Positions 1 through 8,067 of a stretch of DNA of 64,000 nucleotides are shown one piece after another (the stretch's first letter is position 1; every line of letters starts with the position of its first letter). Both the position numbers and the translations under genes were made by a program. The notes beneath the pieces are model-generated. The model made no database searches. It worked only from the letters and a program-made list of their open reading frames with translations, and was not told where the DNA came from. This DNA comes from Sphingomonas adhaesiva (GTDB taxonomy: Bacteria > Pseudomonadota > Alphaproteobacteria > Sphingomonadales > Sphingomonadaceae), in the NCBI RefSeq assembly GCF_036946125.1, contig NZ_JAQIJT010000001.1, forward strand, positions 1,078,501 through 1,142,500, written 5' to 3'.

Positions 1-83
1 ACCCGACCGTTAACCGCGGCGGGCAAGTCGAGGATTCTACGACGAAAGTCGGTGTCGATCCGGAGGTATCGCGCGCCGTGGGC

Positions 84-278
84 TCAGAAAACCTCTCCGG
101 CGCGCAGCAGGATGCCCATCGTGGCGACCAGCAGGAAGCCGAGATAGATGATCCCGGCGTGGATCGGGGGGCCCGAATTCCTGCCGAAGGCATCCTCGGC
201 GGTCGGTTCGGGGGCGCCGGGTTGGGGGGCGCCGGGTTGGGGGGCGGGGGATTCGGGGCGTGTGTCGGCGTCGGTCAT
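84..278 (-). CDS. Small single-TM protein downstream of desaturase
   Basis: A 64-residue protein of unknown function. The N-terminal half (about residues 1-38) is rich in Pro, Ala and Glu and contains a tandem APQPG/APQPG repeat, mirrored in the DNA at about 212-246. The C-terminal part is one hydrophobic membrane segment (about 41-59) followed by a short charged tail. It starts 22 nt after the desaturase stop on the same strand, so it is probably cotranscribed and may be a membrane partner of that enzyme; this is inference from position only. No Shine-Dalgarno is evident before the ATG. Confidence 0.5.
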   Translation of the reverse strand: MTDADTRPESPAPQPGAPQPGAPEPTAEDAFGRNSGPPIHAGIIYLGFLLVATMGILLRAGEVF

Positions 279-300
279 GCGCGTGGGAACGCGCGTGCGG

Positions 301-1185
301 TCAGGCGGGTTGCCGCGTCGCGCGCCGCATGACGTCGATATAGCCGAAGGACAGCGAATCGTGGCCGTCGTAGAAGCCGCGCGCGCGCAGCAGTCGGTGC
401 ATCTGCGCGAGCCGGTACGGGGGGACGCCGGCGGTCATGTGATGCTCGACATGATAATTGACGTGGTTGGGGGCGATGAACAGCCGCTCCCACCAGCGCA
501 CCAGCGTCGTCGCGGTGTTGCTACGCGGGTCGGGATCGCCGCGGTCGGGCACGACGCCATGCTCGCCGATCTGGCGCAGGCGGACGATCGCGGGATAGAC
601 GAACAGCTGCGCCACCCACCACAGCGCATACGCCCACCAGCCGCCGGCCGCCGCGAGACCCGCCATAAGGCCCGCGTGAAAGGCGAGCCAGGGCCATTGC
701 CGCTGCAGCCGGAACCGGCGCAGCGAGCGCATCAGGTCGCGCACGCCCGTCTGCCCCGAGATGTCGCGCCACAGCTTGCGCCGCAGCGCGGTGCGCGTGA
801 TCGGATAGTGACGCACGAAGCCCAGATCGGGGTCGTCGGGCGTCCCGGCATGGCGGTGATGCGCGAGGTGATAGGCGCGATAGGCCGCCAGCGACACGTC
901 GATCGGGGTGCCGGCGAGCCACTGCCCGACGCGCTCGTTGGTGCGGCGCTCGCGGAACAGCGCATGGTGCGCGCAGTCGTGGACCAGGATGCCCAGCCCC
1001 AGCTGCCGCGCGGCGATCAGCAGCACCGCGAGCGGGATCGTCACCACGTTGGGCCAGCCGATCGCGAGCGCGAAGGCACCCGCGATGATCGCCCAGTTGA
1101 CCGTGACGGTCCACCACGCGCGCGCGTCCGAACGGCGCATCAGCGCGGCAAGTTCGTCCTTCGACAGATAATCCGTTACGGTCAT
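301..1185 (-). CDS. Membrane fatty acid desaturase
   Basis: A diiron desaturase/hydroxylase of the fatty-acid-desaturase superfamily, expected to act in the inner membrane on acyl chains or an isoprenoid. Three histidine boxes are visible: HDCAHH (residues about 69-74), HLAHHRH (106-112) and HVNYHVEHH (241-249). Hydrophobic segments lie at about 29-66 and 165-200. I chose the ATG at 1185 because a perfect AGGAGG (1195-1200) precedes it by 9 nt; an upstream in-frame ATG at 1239 lies inside the divergent gene and has no such site. The third box pattern HxxxHxxHH is typical of omega-3/omega-6, sphingolipid or carotenoid-type enzymes, and I cannot pick the substrate. It is followed by a small TM protein and is divergent from a PaaX-like regulator. 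Confidence 0.88.
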   Translation of the reverse strand: MTVTDYLSKDELAALMRRSDARAWWTVTVNWAIIAGAFALAIGWPNVVTIPLAVLLIAARQLGLGILVHDCAHHALFRERRTNERVGQWLAGTPIDVSLAAYRAYHLAHHRHAGTPDDPDLGFVRHYPITRTALRRKLWRDISGQTGVRDLMRSLRRFRLQRQWPWLAFHAGLMAGLAAAGGWWAYALWWVAQLFVYPAIVRLRQIGEHGVVPDRGDPDPRSNTATTLVRWWERLFIAPNHVNYHVEHHMTAGVPPYRLAQMHRLLRARGFYDGHDSLSFGYIDVMRRATRQPA

Positions 1186-1230
1186 CGCGGGCAGCCTCCT
1201 GCGATCGCGATAGTAACCGTAAATGCCAGT

Positions 1231-2025
1231 ATGAGTCAAAAGATGTTATATGACTGGCGCCAGCCGGTGACGCCGCGGTCGCTGGCGCTGTGGTTCCTGT
1301 CGACCGCCGCGCCCGCGCCGCTGCGCACCGCGACGCTGATCGGGCGGGCGGCGATCTTCGGGATCGAGGCGGCGGCGATGCGCGTCGCGCTGGGGCGGCT
1401 GGTGCGCGAGCGGATGGCGGTGCAGCCCGAACGCGGCGTCTATGCGCTGGGGCCGGCGGCGGGCGCGCTGCACGTCCGCGCGCGCGGCTGGATGCGGGCG
1501 GAGGAGCGGGTGCGCGACTGGTCGGGGGCGTGGATCGTCGTGCTGACGCACCACCTGGGGCGGACCGATCGCGCGCGACTGGCGGTGCGCGAGCGCGCGC
1601 TGCGCCTCGCCGGGCTGGCGGAGGCGGCGCCGGGGATGTGGGTGCGCCCCGACAATCTGACCGTGGCGGTCGCCGACGAGGCGCGCGGGCTGGGGCTGGA
1701 GGCGGAGGCGATCGTGCTGACGCGCGCGCGTGCGGAGGCGCGGGAGGAGGCGGCGTTCCGTGCGCTATGGCCGGTCGCGGCGCTGGAGGAGGGCTATCGG
1801 TTCTGGTGCGCGGAGATGGCGGCGAGCAGCGCACGGCTGGCGGACGCGCACGCGATCGATGCGGCGCGGGAGACGTATCTGCTGGGCCAATCGGTGCTGC
1901 GCGCGATCAACTCCGATCCGATGCTGCCGGGGGAGCTGGTCGACGTGGCGCTGCGGCGCGGGATGGTCGCGGCGATGAAGCGCTACAATGCGATGGCGCT
2001 GGGGTGGTGGGACCAGGTGGGATGA
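1231..2025 (+). CDS. PaaX-like transcriptional regulator
   Basis: A 264-residue protein resembling PaaX-family repressors, which in the phenylacetate pathway bind an aryl-CoA ligand. The N-terminal region (residues 11-70, with ATLIGRAAIFGIEAAAMRVA) fits a winged helix-turn-helix. The middle carries the family-like WIVVLTHH and GLAEAAPGMWVRPDNL stretches, and the C-terminal helical part ends near residue 264. The ATG at 1231 gives the natural PaaX length. It is divergent from the desaturase with only 45 bp between the starts, so both promoters and any operator must lie there or overlap the coding ends. No phenylacetate genes are present, so control of the neighbouring desaturase is more likely than paa regulation (inference). 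Confidence 0.72.
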   Translation: MSQKMLYDWRQPVTPRSLALWFLSTAAPAPLRTATLIGRAAIFGIEAAAMRVALGRLVRERMAVQPERGVYALGPAAGALHVRARGWMRAEERVRDWSGAWIVVLTHHLGRTDRARLAVRERALRLAGLAEAAPGMWVRPDNLTVAVADEARGLGLEAEAIVLTRARAEAREEAAFRALWPVAALEEGYRFWCAEMAASSARLADAHAIDAARETYLLGQSVLRAINSDPMLPGELVDVALRRGMVAAMKRYNAMALGWWDQVG

Positions 2026-2524
2026 GGCGGGAGGCGCGCTTCCGTCATGCCGGGCGTGTGCCGGCATACAGGGTAGCACGGGGAGCCGCCGGCGTCGGTG
2101 CGTGACGCCCTGGACCCCGGAACGAGTCGAGTCCTCTGCGAACGTCGTGGATCGCTCGACAATTTCGCCGTTCCCCGACGCAGGCCGGGGCGCGGTTGGC
2201 ATGGCTTTTCCGTCTGTTGCCACCGTCCCCCAGCTGGGCCCCGGCCTTCGCGGGACCTTTGCAAAAGTCTCCACCGTGCTCCTGCGCAGGCAGGAGCCCA
2301 GAGTTGCAGGTCGCATAGGCGTTGTTCTGCTGGGCCCTGGGCTCCTGCCTGCGCAGGAGCACGGCGTGGGCTGGGTGCCGTTCCACCCGTTTTGCAAAGG
2401 TCTCGCCTTCGCCGGGGAACAAGGAGCTGAGTTTCGCAGAGGTCTCGAACGAGGCCGGGGTGACGGGTGGGCGGGATCGTTCCGGCATCCACCGTGCCGC
2501 CCGCCCGCCCGCGGCGGCGTGGCG
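2026..2524. repeat. Repeat-filled intergenic region
   Basis: About 500 bp without a convincing gene. From the left it holds a short CATGCCGGGC/GCCGGCAT hairpin at about 2046-2066, further degenerate palindromes, the halves of a CCCCGGCCTTCGCCGGGG palindrome (2240-2251 and 2405-2416) split by a 153 bp MITE-like element, and a C/G-rich stretch next to the Mfd-like stop. The two flanking genes converge here. Confidence 0.75.
2252..2404. mobile_element. MITE-like element, copy 1
   Basis: A 153 bp non-coding element. Its ends are GGGACCTTTGCAAAA (from 2252) and TTTTGCAAAGGTCTC (to 2404), inverted with one mismatch. Inside is a perfect 28 bp inverted repeat, 2274-2301 against 2337-2364, with a 35 nt spacer. 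GCCTTCGC flanks both sides (2244-2251, 2405-2412), as expected of an 8 bp target duplication. Removing the element and one duplicate restores a GGCCCCGGCCTTCGCCGGGG palindrome. It shares order and most sequence with copies at 6486-6639 and 43008-43161. No transposase is nearby, so movement would need one supplied elsewhere. Confidence 0.8.
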
Positions 2525-5500
2525 TCACTCCCCCTCCAGCAGCGCCTGCACCCGCGCCAGCCGCGCGCCCGCGTCCCCGATCCGTTCGCGCAGGAGCCAG
2601 CGGTCGTCGCGTCGCTCCAGCCCCGCCGCCGCGGTGTCGAGCGTCGCGTCGTCGCGCAGCGTCAGCGCGATCGCGGCGGGGCCGGCGTCGATGCGGGCGA
2701 TGCCCGCGGCATGCGCCTCGGCCCGGATGCGGGCGATGGCGAGCAGCGTCGCGGCCTCGGGCGGGATCGTGCCGAAGCGATCCTCCAGTTCCTCCTCGAA
2801 CGCGTCGAGCGCGGCGGCATCGGCGAGCCGCGCCAGCCGGGCGTAGAGCGTGACGCGCAGCTCCTCCTCGGGGATCCACGCCGCAGGCAGGCATCCCGCG
2901 ATGCCCAGCCGCAGGTCGGGAGTCCAGCGCTCCACCGTCTCGCCGCGCGCGGTGCGCAGCCCGGCCTCGAGCAGCTGCTGATACAGATCGATCCCGATCA
3001 GCTTCATATGCCCGGCCTGCGTCTCGCCCAGCAGGTCGCCGGCGCCGCGCATGTCGAGGTCGCGCGCGCTGATCGCGAAGCCCGCGCCGAGCCGGTCGAA
3101 CGCCTCCAGCGTGCGCAGCCGCTTGAGAGTACGCGGCGCGATGTCATGCGCCGGGTCGGTCAGCAGCAGCACCTGCCCGCGCCGGTTGCCGCGACCGACG
3201 CGCCCGCGCAGCTGGTGCAGCTGCGACAGGCCGAAGCGGTCCGCGCGCCAGATGACCATCGTGTTGGCGCGCGGCACGTCGAGCCCGGCCTCGATGATGT
3301 TGGTCGCGAGCAGCACGTCGCCGCCGCCGCCGCCGAAGCGCACCATCGCCTCGTCGATGTCGCCCGCGGGCATCTTGCCGTGCGCCTGAAGCACCTCCAG
3401 CTCGGGCACCAGCGTCGCCAGCGTGTCGGCGAGCGTGGCCATGTCCTCGATCCGCGGCACGACGACGAAGCTCTGCCCGCCGCGGCTCTTCTCGCGCAGC
3501 AGCGCGGCGCGCACCGTCTCCGGGTCGAACGCGCCCACCGCGGTGCGGATCGGCTGGCGGCGCGCGGGCGGGGTGGCGATGACCGACAGCTGCTGCAGCC
3601 CGATCAGCGCGGCCTGGAGCGTGCGCGGGATCGGGGTGGCGGACAGCGTCAGCACGTGCCCCGCCGACAGCGCGCGCAGCCGGTCCTTGTCCGCGGCGCC
3701 GAAGCGCTGTTCCTCGTCGATCACGACCAGCGACAGGTTCGCATACGCGACGCCCTTCGCCGCGACCGCGCCGGTGCCGACGACGATGTGGATGCTGCCG
3801 TCCTTCAGCCCCGCCTTGACGCGCCTCTTCTCCGCCGGCGTGGACAGGCGCGACAGCCCGGCGACGACGATGCCGGTGCCGTCGAAGCGGGCGGCGAACG
3901 TCTCCAGATGCTGACGCGCGAGAACCGTGGTGGGGGCGGCGACCGCGACCTGATGCCCGGCGAGCGCGGCGACCGCGGCGGCGCGCAGCGCGACCTCGGT
4001 CTTGCCGTAGCCGACGTCGCCGACGACCAGCCGGTCCATCGGGCGGCCGCTGGCGAGATCGCTGCGCACCGCCTCGATCGCGCGCGCCTGATCGGCGGTT
4101 TCGGTGAAGGGGAAGGCGGCGGCGAAGCGTTCGTAGGCGGCGGTGTCGGGCGCCAGCACCGGGGCGGTGCGCGCGTCGCGCTCGCGGGCCAGTTCGGTCA
4201 GTGCGCGCGCGCTCTCCGCGATGGCGGCGTCGATCGCGCCGCGGCGCTTCTGCCAGCTGCTGCCGTCGAGGCTGTCGAGCGTCACCGCATCGGCCTCCGC
4301 CCCGTAGCGCCAGATGCGGTCGGCCTCCGCCACGGGGACCAGCCGCACGCCGTCCTTCGCATAACGCAGCCGGATCGCGTCGCCGCCGTCATCCTCGGGC
4401 AGCGGCTCCAGCCCGTCGATGACGCCGATGCCGTGATCCTCGTGCACGACGACGTCGCCGACGCGGAACTCGCCCAGATCGAATACGGCAGTGTCGCCCG
4501 GGCCGGCGGCGGTGTCGCCGCGATCGGCGCGGCTGCCGAGCAGGTCGGCGGCGGCGACCGCCATCACGCCGCGGCGGCGGAAACCGCGCTCCGCGGCGAT
4601 GGCGAGCGACACGATCGTGCCTGCCTTCGCGCGACGGACCGCGCGCCAGCTGTCGACGGGCACGACCTCCGTCTTGAGCGCGCGGACGACGCGGGGGCCG
4701 AGGAAACGCAGGTCGCGCGCGCTGCCGAGCAGGGCGACGCGCTCGCCCGCGTCGATCGCGCCGCGCGCGTCCTTCGTGAAGGCGCGCAAGGGAGCGCGCG
4801 CCTCGACGAAGCGGGGCGGGGGATCGCCGGCTCGGGTGAGGTCCAGCGTGTCGCGCCCGGCGAGCGCGCCGTGCCAGCCCGCGTCGTCGATCAGCTCGCG
4901 CACCGCGCGTGCCGGGCGGCGGCGTGCGGCATCGGCGGCGAGGTCGAGGAAGCGGCGGCGGCGCTCCTCCGCGCCGGCTTCGATGACGAGGCGCGCGTCG
5001 GGCAGGTGGTCGGCGATCGACACGCGGTCGTCGCCCGGCGCGGGCTCGCTGACGCGGCCCAGCTCGCGCCGGTCGCATTCGCCGGTGGTGCGCTGGTCGG
5101 CGGGGTCGTAGCTGCGCAGCGACGCGACCCTGCCGTCTGCGATCTCGACGCGCAGCGGCTGGTCGGCATCGGCGGGGAAGACGTCGAGCACCTGTCCGCG
5201 CCACGCGACCTCGCCGGGTTCGTCGACGCGCTCGTCGACGATATAGCCGATCGCCTGAAGCTCGGCGAGCAACGCCGCGCCATCGGCGGGCGCGCCGACC
5301 GCGACGCACGGCGGCTCGGCATCGAAGGCGGCGGGGGGCGGATACGCGCGCGCCAGCGCCTCGCCGGTGGTGATGCAGGCCAGCCTGCCGCGTCTGGCGG
5401 CGGCGTGGCACTGGCGCAGGCGGCGCAGCGCCGACACGCGCTGGCCGACGTTGATCGGGGAGGCGGGGGCGGCATCCCCCGGCAGCGCGTCGCTGGCGGG

Positions 5501-5662
5501 GCAGAAAACGACCGTCGCCCCGGGCGCGGCGATGGCCAGCGCGCGCGCGATCGCCTCGCCACGCGCCTCGTCCACGGTGGCGAAGAGGAGGTCCCCCTTC
5601 TCCAGAGCCTCGGCGAGCGCGGCGGCGGTCTCGGCGATGCCGACGGGGGGCGTTCTGGTCAT
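2525..5662 (-). CDS. Mfd-like transcription-repair coupling helicase (short, divergent)
   Basis: A 1045-residue superfamily 2 helicase with Mfd architecture. It has a degenerate UvrB-like N-terminal part (about 1-370), an RNA-polymerase-interaction domain (FRVGDVVVHEDHGIGVIDGLE), the RecG-like motor with Walker A GDVGYGKTEVAL, motif II DEEQ, motif III SATPIPRTL and motif VI QLHQLRGRVGRG, and a C-terminal TRCF domain. Mfd removes stalled RNA polymerase and recruits UvrA. The protein is about 100 residues shorter than usual (about 1150), and its N-terminal 150 residues do not read like the canonical sphingomonad form. It may be a second, divergent Mfd paralogue, so I withhold the symbol. It converges with the PaaX gene and is divergent from the hemerythrin gene. 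Confidence 0.85.
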   Translation of the reverse strand: MTRTPPVGIAETAAALAEALEKGDLLFATVDEARGEAIARALAIAAPGATVVFCPASDALPGDAAPASPINVGQRVSALRRLRQCHAAARRGRLACITTGEALARAYPPPAAFDAEPPCVAVGAPADGAALLAELQAIGYIVDERVDEPGEVAWRGQVLDVFPADADQPLRVEIADGRVASLRSYDPADQRTTGECDRRELGRVSEPAPGDDRVSIADHLPDARLVIEAGAEERRRRFLDLAADAARRRPARAVRELIDDAGWHGALAGRDTLDLTRAGDPPPRFVEARAPLRAFTKDARGAIDAGERVALLGSARDLRFLGPRVVRALKTEVVPVDSWRAVRRAKAGTIVSLAIAAERGFRRRGVMAVAAADLLGSRADRGDTAAGPGDTAVFDLGEFRVGDVVVHEDHGIGVIDGLEPLPEDDGGDAIRLRYAKDGVRLVPVAEADRIWRYGAEADAVTLDSLDGSSWQKRRGAIDAAIAESARALTELARERDARTAPVLAPDTAAYERFAAAFPFTETADQARAIEAVRSDLASGRPMDRLVVGDVGYGKTEVALRAAAVAALAGHQVAVAAPTTVLARQHLETFAARFDGTGIVVAGLSRLSTPAEKRRVKAGLKDGSIHIVVGTGAVAAKGVAYANLSLVVIDEEQRFGAADKDRLRALSAGHVLTLSATPIPRTLQAALIGLQQLSVIATPPARRQPIRTAVGAFDPETVRAALLREKSRGGQSFVVVPRIEDMATLADTLATLVPELEVLQAHGKMPAGDIDEAMVRFGGGGGDVLLATNIIEAGLDVPRANTMVIWRADRFGLSQLHQLRGRVGRGNRRGQVLLLTDPAHDIAPRTLKRLRTLEAFDRLGAGFAISARDLDMRGAGDLLGETQAGHMKLIGIDLYQQLLEAGLRTARGETVERWTPDLRLGIAGCLPAAWIPEEELRVTLYARLARLADAAALDAFEEELEDRFGTIPPEAATLLAIARIRAEAHAAGIARIDAGPAAIALTLRDDATLDTAAAGLERRDDRWLLRERIGDAGARLARVQALLEGE

Positions 5663-5779
5663 GTGGCGCGGACAAAGCGCGGGGCGGGCCAGGAGTTCCG
5701 CTGCGGCTGATCTGGATTATGGCATGGAAACAGGTGGTTGGTGCCGTCGTTTCAGCCGGGTCAGATCGGGAGAGATGCG

Positions 5780-6352
5780 ATGGCGACGACGAGCAGGGAC
5801 GGCGTGCTGGGCGAGGTGGCGACTCCGGTCGCGATCGGTGCGGTGGCGGGCGTGGCGACGGGGCTGATGGCGAACCTGCTCCGCAAGGCGGTGGTGCAGG
5901 CGCCGACCGTCTTTGCGGGCAATTGGGACGAGGCGCTGGCGGCGGAACATGCCGCGACGCTGAAGATCTTCGATGCGCTGGAGAAGACCGACGATACGCA
6001 GGCGACGAAGCGCGGGTTCCTGCTGATGCAGCTGAAGCATGCGCTGGGCAAGCACGCGTTCCAAGAGGAGAACGTCATCTACGCGATGATGCGCGATCAC
6101 GACCTGAAGGAGGCGGCGGATCACCTCAACCACGATCACGGCTATGTGAAGCAATATCTCTTCGAGCTGACCGAGCTGCCGCGCGACGATGCCGCTTGGC
6201 TGCCGAAGGTGAGCGACTTCCGCACGATGATCGAGAAGCACATGCGCGAGGAGGAGGACGAACTGTTCCCCAAGCTGCGCGGCGGGCTGACCGCGGAGCA
6301 GAACAGGCACGTGACGACGGCGATGAACAAGGAAGGGTTGAAGCTGGCGTAA
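5780..6352 (+). CDS. Hemerythrin HHE domain protein
   Basis: A 190-residue protein with a hydrophobic, glycine-rich N-terminal stretch (about 12-30; possible membrane or surface helix) followed by a four-helix hemerythrin/HHE domain. Likely diiron ligands are in AAEHAATL, KHAFQEENVIY, DHLNHDHG and IEKHMREEEDELF. Such proteins bind O2, NO or iron, or protect against oxidative stress. The ATG at 5780 was chosen because GGGAGAG (5768-5774) is well placed before it; an in-frame ATG 42 nt upstream lacks a site. It is monocistronic and divergent from the Mfd-like gene. Confidence 0.82.
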   Translation: MATTSRDGVLGEVATPVAIGAVAGVATGLMANLLRKAVVQAPTVFAGNWDEALAAEHAATLKIFDALEKTDDTQATKRGFLLMQLKHALGKHAFQEENVIYAMMRDHDLKEAADHLNHDHGYVKQYLFELTELPRDDAAWLPKVSDFRTMIEKHMREEEDELFPKLRGGLTAEQNRHVTTAMNKEGLKLA

Positions 6353-6777
6353 GCTTCCGCCGTCATGCCGGGCTCGTCCCGGCATCCAGGCCGCCACGCG
6401 TCTCACATCGTATTGTTTGCGGGACCCCGCACTCCAGAACATGTCGGGACATCCGCGATAGTCCGCTTTGTGCCCCGGCGAATGCGGGGCCTTTGCAAAA
6501 CAGGTGCAACGGCACCCAGCCCACGCCGTACTCTTGCGCAGGCAGGAGCCCAGGGCCCAGCAGAACAACGCCTTATGGGACCTGTAACTCTGGGCTCCTG
6601 CCTGCGCAGGAGCACGGCGTAGCCTTTTGCAAAGGTCTCGCGAAGGCCGGGGTCCAGTGACGGACGGCTCGTAAGATGCTGAAACGGCGCCTAACTGGGC
6701 CCTGGCCTCCGCCGGGGAACGAAGAAGGCTTCGGACTTTCGCAGCGGGCTCGATAACGCCGGGGAACGACGAGACGG
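6353..6777. repeat. Repeat-filled intergenic region
   Basis: About 425 bp between convergent genes with no credible gene. It holds a CATGCCGGGC hairpin at about 6363-6388, the inverted MITE-like copy 2 (6486-6639), and degenerate CCGGCCTTCGCCGGGGAACGAAG-type half palindromes at about 6700-6775. Confidence 0.7.
6486..6639. mobile_element. MITE-like element, copy 2 (inverted)
   Basis: A 154 bp relative of the element at 2252-2404 in the opposite orientation. Its ends are GGGGCCTTTGCAAAA and TTTTGCAAAGGTCTC. The internal arms (about 6527-6553 and 6587-6616) carry the same GCGCAGGCAGGAGCCCAG core. The flanks are GCGAATGC (6478-6485) and GCGAAGGC (6640-6647), identical at 7 of 8 positions, an imperfect target duplication. 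The host site is again a CCCCGGCGAAGGCCGGGG-type palindrome. Confidence 0.75.
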
Positions 6778-7977
6778 TCAGCTCGTGCCGACCACGCCCG
6801 CGTCCACCAGCCGCGCGATCTCGGCATGGGGGAGGCGCAGGCGCTCGGCCAGCACCTCCTCGCTATGCTGGCCGTTGCGCGGCGCGGGGGCGGGGGGCTG
6901 GCGATCGTGCTGGGGCAGGGTCGCGAAGGCGCCGGCGGCGGGATAGTCCATGCCGCTGGGGTTCGCGACGCCGGGGGCGAAGATCGGGTTGTCGCGCACC
7001 AGCCGCGGGTCGTGCGCGGCGTCGTGCATCGTGCGGTAGGCGGAGTGGACGATCCCCGCGGCGTCCAGCAGCGGGGCGAGCGTGGCATGGTCGCGCGCGG
7101 CGATCGCGCGCTCGAACAGCGGGAACAGCGCGTCGCGGTGGCGGAAGCGCTCTCCGTCGTCGGTCGCGAAGCTGACGCCGCGCTCCGCCTCGATCGCGGC
7201 CACCGCCCCGGTCAGGCCGAGTGCCGCCAGCAGCTGGCGCCACTGCCGCGGGGTGACGACGACGATCATCACGCGCTCGCCGTCCGCGGTCGCGAAGTCG
7301 CGCCCGAACAGTCCGTACACGGTGTTGCCCAGCCGCTCGCGATTCTCCCCCGCGGCCAGCACCTCCGCGATGCCGCCCAGGTTGGCGACGGTCCCGATGG
7401 CGACGTCGGACAAGGGCACGCGGATCTCGCCGCCCTCCCCCGTGGCGTCGCGGTGGCGCAGCGCGGCCATCATCGCGAAGGCGGCATAGGCGCCGGTCAG
7501 CAGGTCCCAGGCGGGCAGCACGTGGTTGACCGGCTCCGGCCCCGGGCCCGTCATCATCGGGTAACCGACCGCGTTGTTGACGGTATAGTCGAGCGCGGGG
7601 CTGCCGTCGGCCCAGCCCATGACGCGCACCGTGACCAGGTCGGCACGCTTCGCCGCCAAGGTGTCGTGCGAGAGGAAGCCATGGACGGGGAAGTTGGTGA
7701 CGAACTGTCCCGTCGCCTGCACCAGCGCCTGCAGCAGCTCGCGCCCCTCTGGCCGCGACAGGTCGAGCGCGACCGACTTCTTCGCGCGGTTGAGATTCTC
7801 CCAATAAAGCGAATCGTTCGCCGCCGTCACCGGCCAGCGGCGGAAGTCGGGGCCGCCGCCGATCTGGTCGACGCGGATCACCTCCGCGCCCATCTGCGCC
7901 AGATAAAGCCCGGCGGTGGGGCTGGCGACGAAGGACGATGCCTCGATCACCGACAGGTCGGGCAACAGCCGGTACAT
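6778..7977 (-). CDS. Class III (CaiB/BaiF) acyl-CoA transferase
   Basis: A 399-residue CoA-transferase of family III, which moves CoA between carboxylates through an enzyme-bound mixed anhydride. The probable catalytic aspartate is D158 in VLPAWDLLTGAYAAFAMM. The N-terminal GLYLAQMGAEVIRVDQ and the NLNRAKKSVALDLSRPEGRE block are typical family motifs. Length and domain order are normal. The ATG at 7977 has GGGAGAGG immediately upstream, with tight spacing. Its substrate pair cannot be named from sequence. It stands alone, divergent from the pilus adhesin candidate. Confidence 0.85.
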   Translation of the reverse strand: MYRLLPDLSVIEASSFVASPTAGLYLAQMGAEVIRVDQIGGGPDFRRWPVTAANDSLYWENLNRAKKSVALDLSRPEGRELLQALVQATGQFVTNFPVHGFLSHDTLAAKRADLVTVRVMGWADGSPALDYTVNNAVGYPMMTGPGPEPVNHVLPAWDLLTGAYAAFAMMAALRHRDATGEGGEIRVPLSDVAIGTVANLGGIAEVLAAGENRERLGNTVYGLFGRDFATADGERVMIVVVTPRQWRQLLAALGLTGAVAAIEAERGVSFATDDGERFRHRDALFPLFERAIAARDHATLAPLLDAAGIVHSAYRTMHDAAHDPRLVRDNPIFAPGVANPSGMDYPAAGAFATLPQHDRQPPAPAPRNGQHSEEVLAERLRLPHAEIARLVDAGVVGTS

Positions 7978-8067
7978 ATCCTCTCCCGTCAGACTTCGGT
8001 CTAATCGCGCGCCCCGCGGATGGGCGATGCAAGGGTTCGGTAGCATCCGGCGCCGACGGTGTCGCGC

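Noticed and set aside
1176..1222. Inverted TTACGGT/ACCGTAA as a PaaX-like operator
   Set aside because: Only 7 bp arms and one arm lies inside the desaturase coding region; kept as a remark within a finding, not as a feature.
1988..5710. A very long open frame on the plus strand opposite the Mfd-like gene
   Set aside because: It is Arg/Gly/Ala-rich without any recognisable domain, as expected from the GC-rich complement of a real gene; the minus strand has clear helicase motifs.
5726..5752. Possible EcfG promoter before the hemerythrin gene
   Set aside because: The -35 reads GGAAAC, not GGAAC, so the match is poor.
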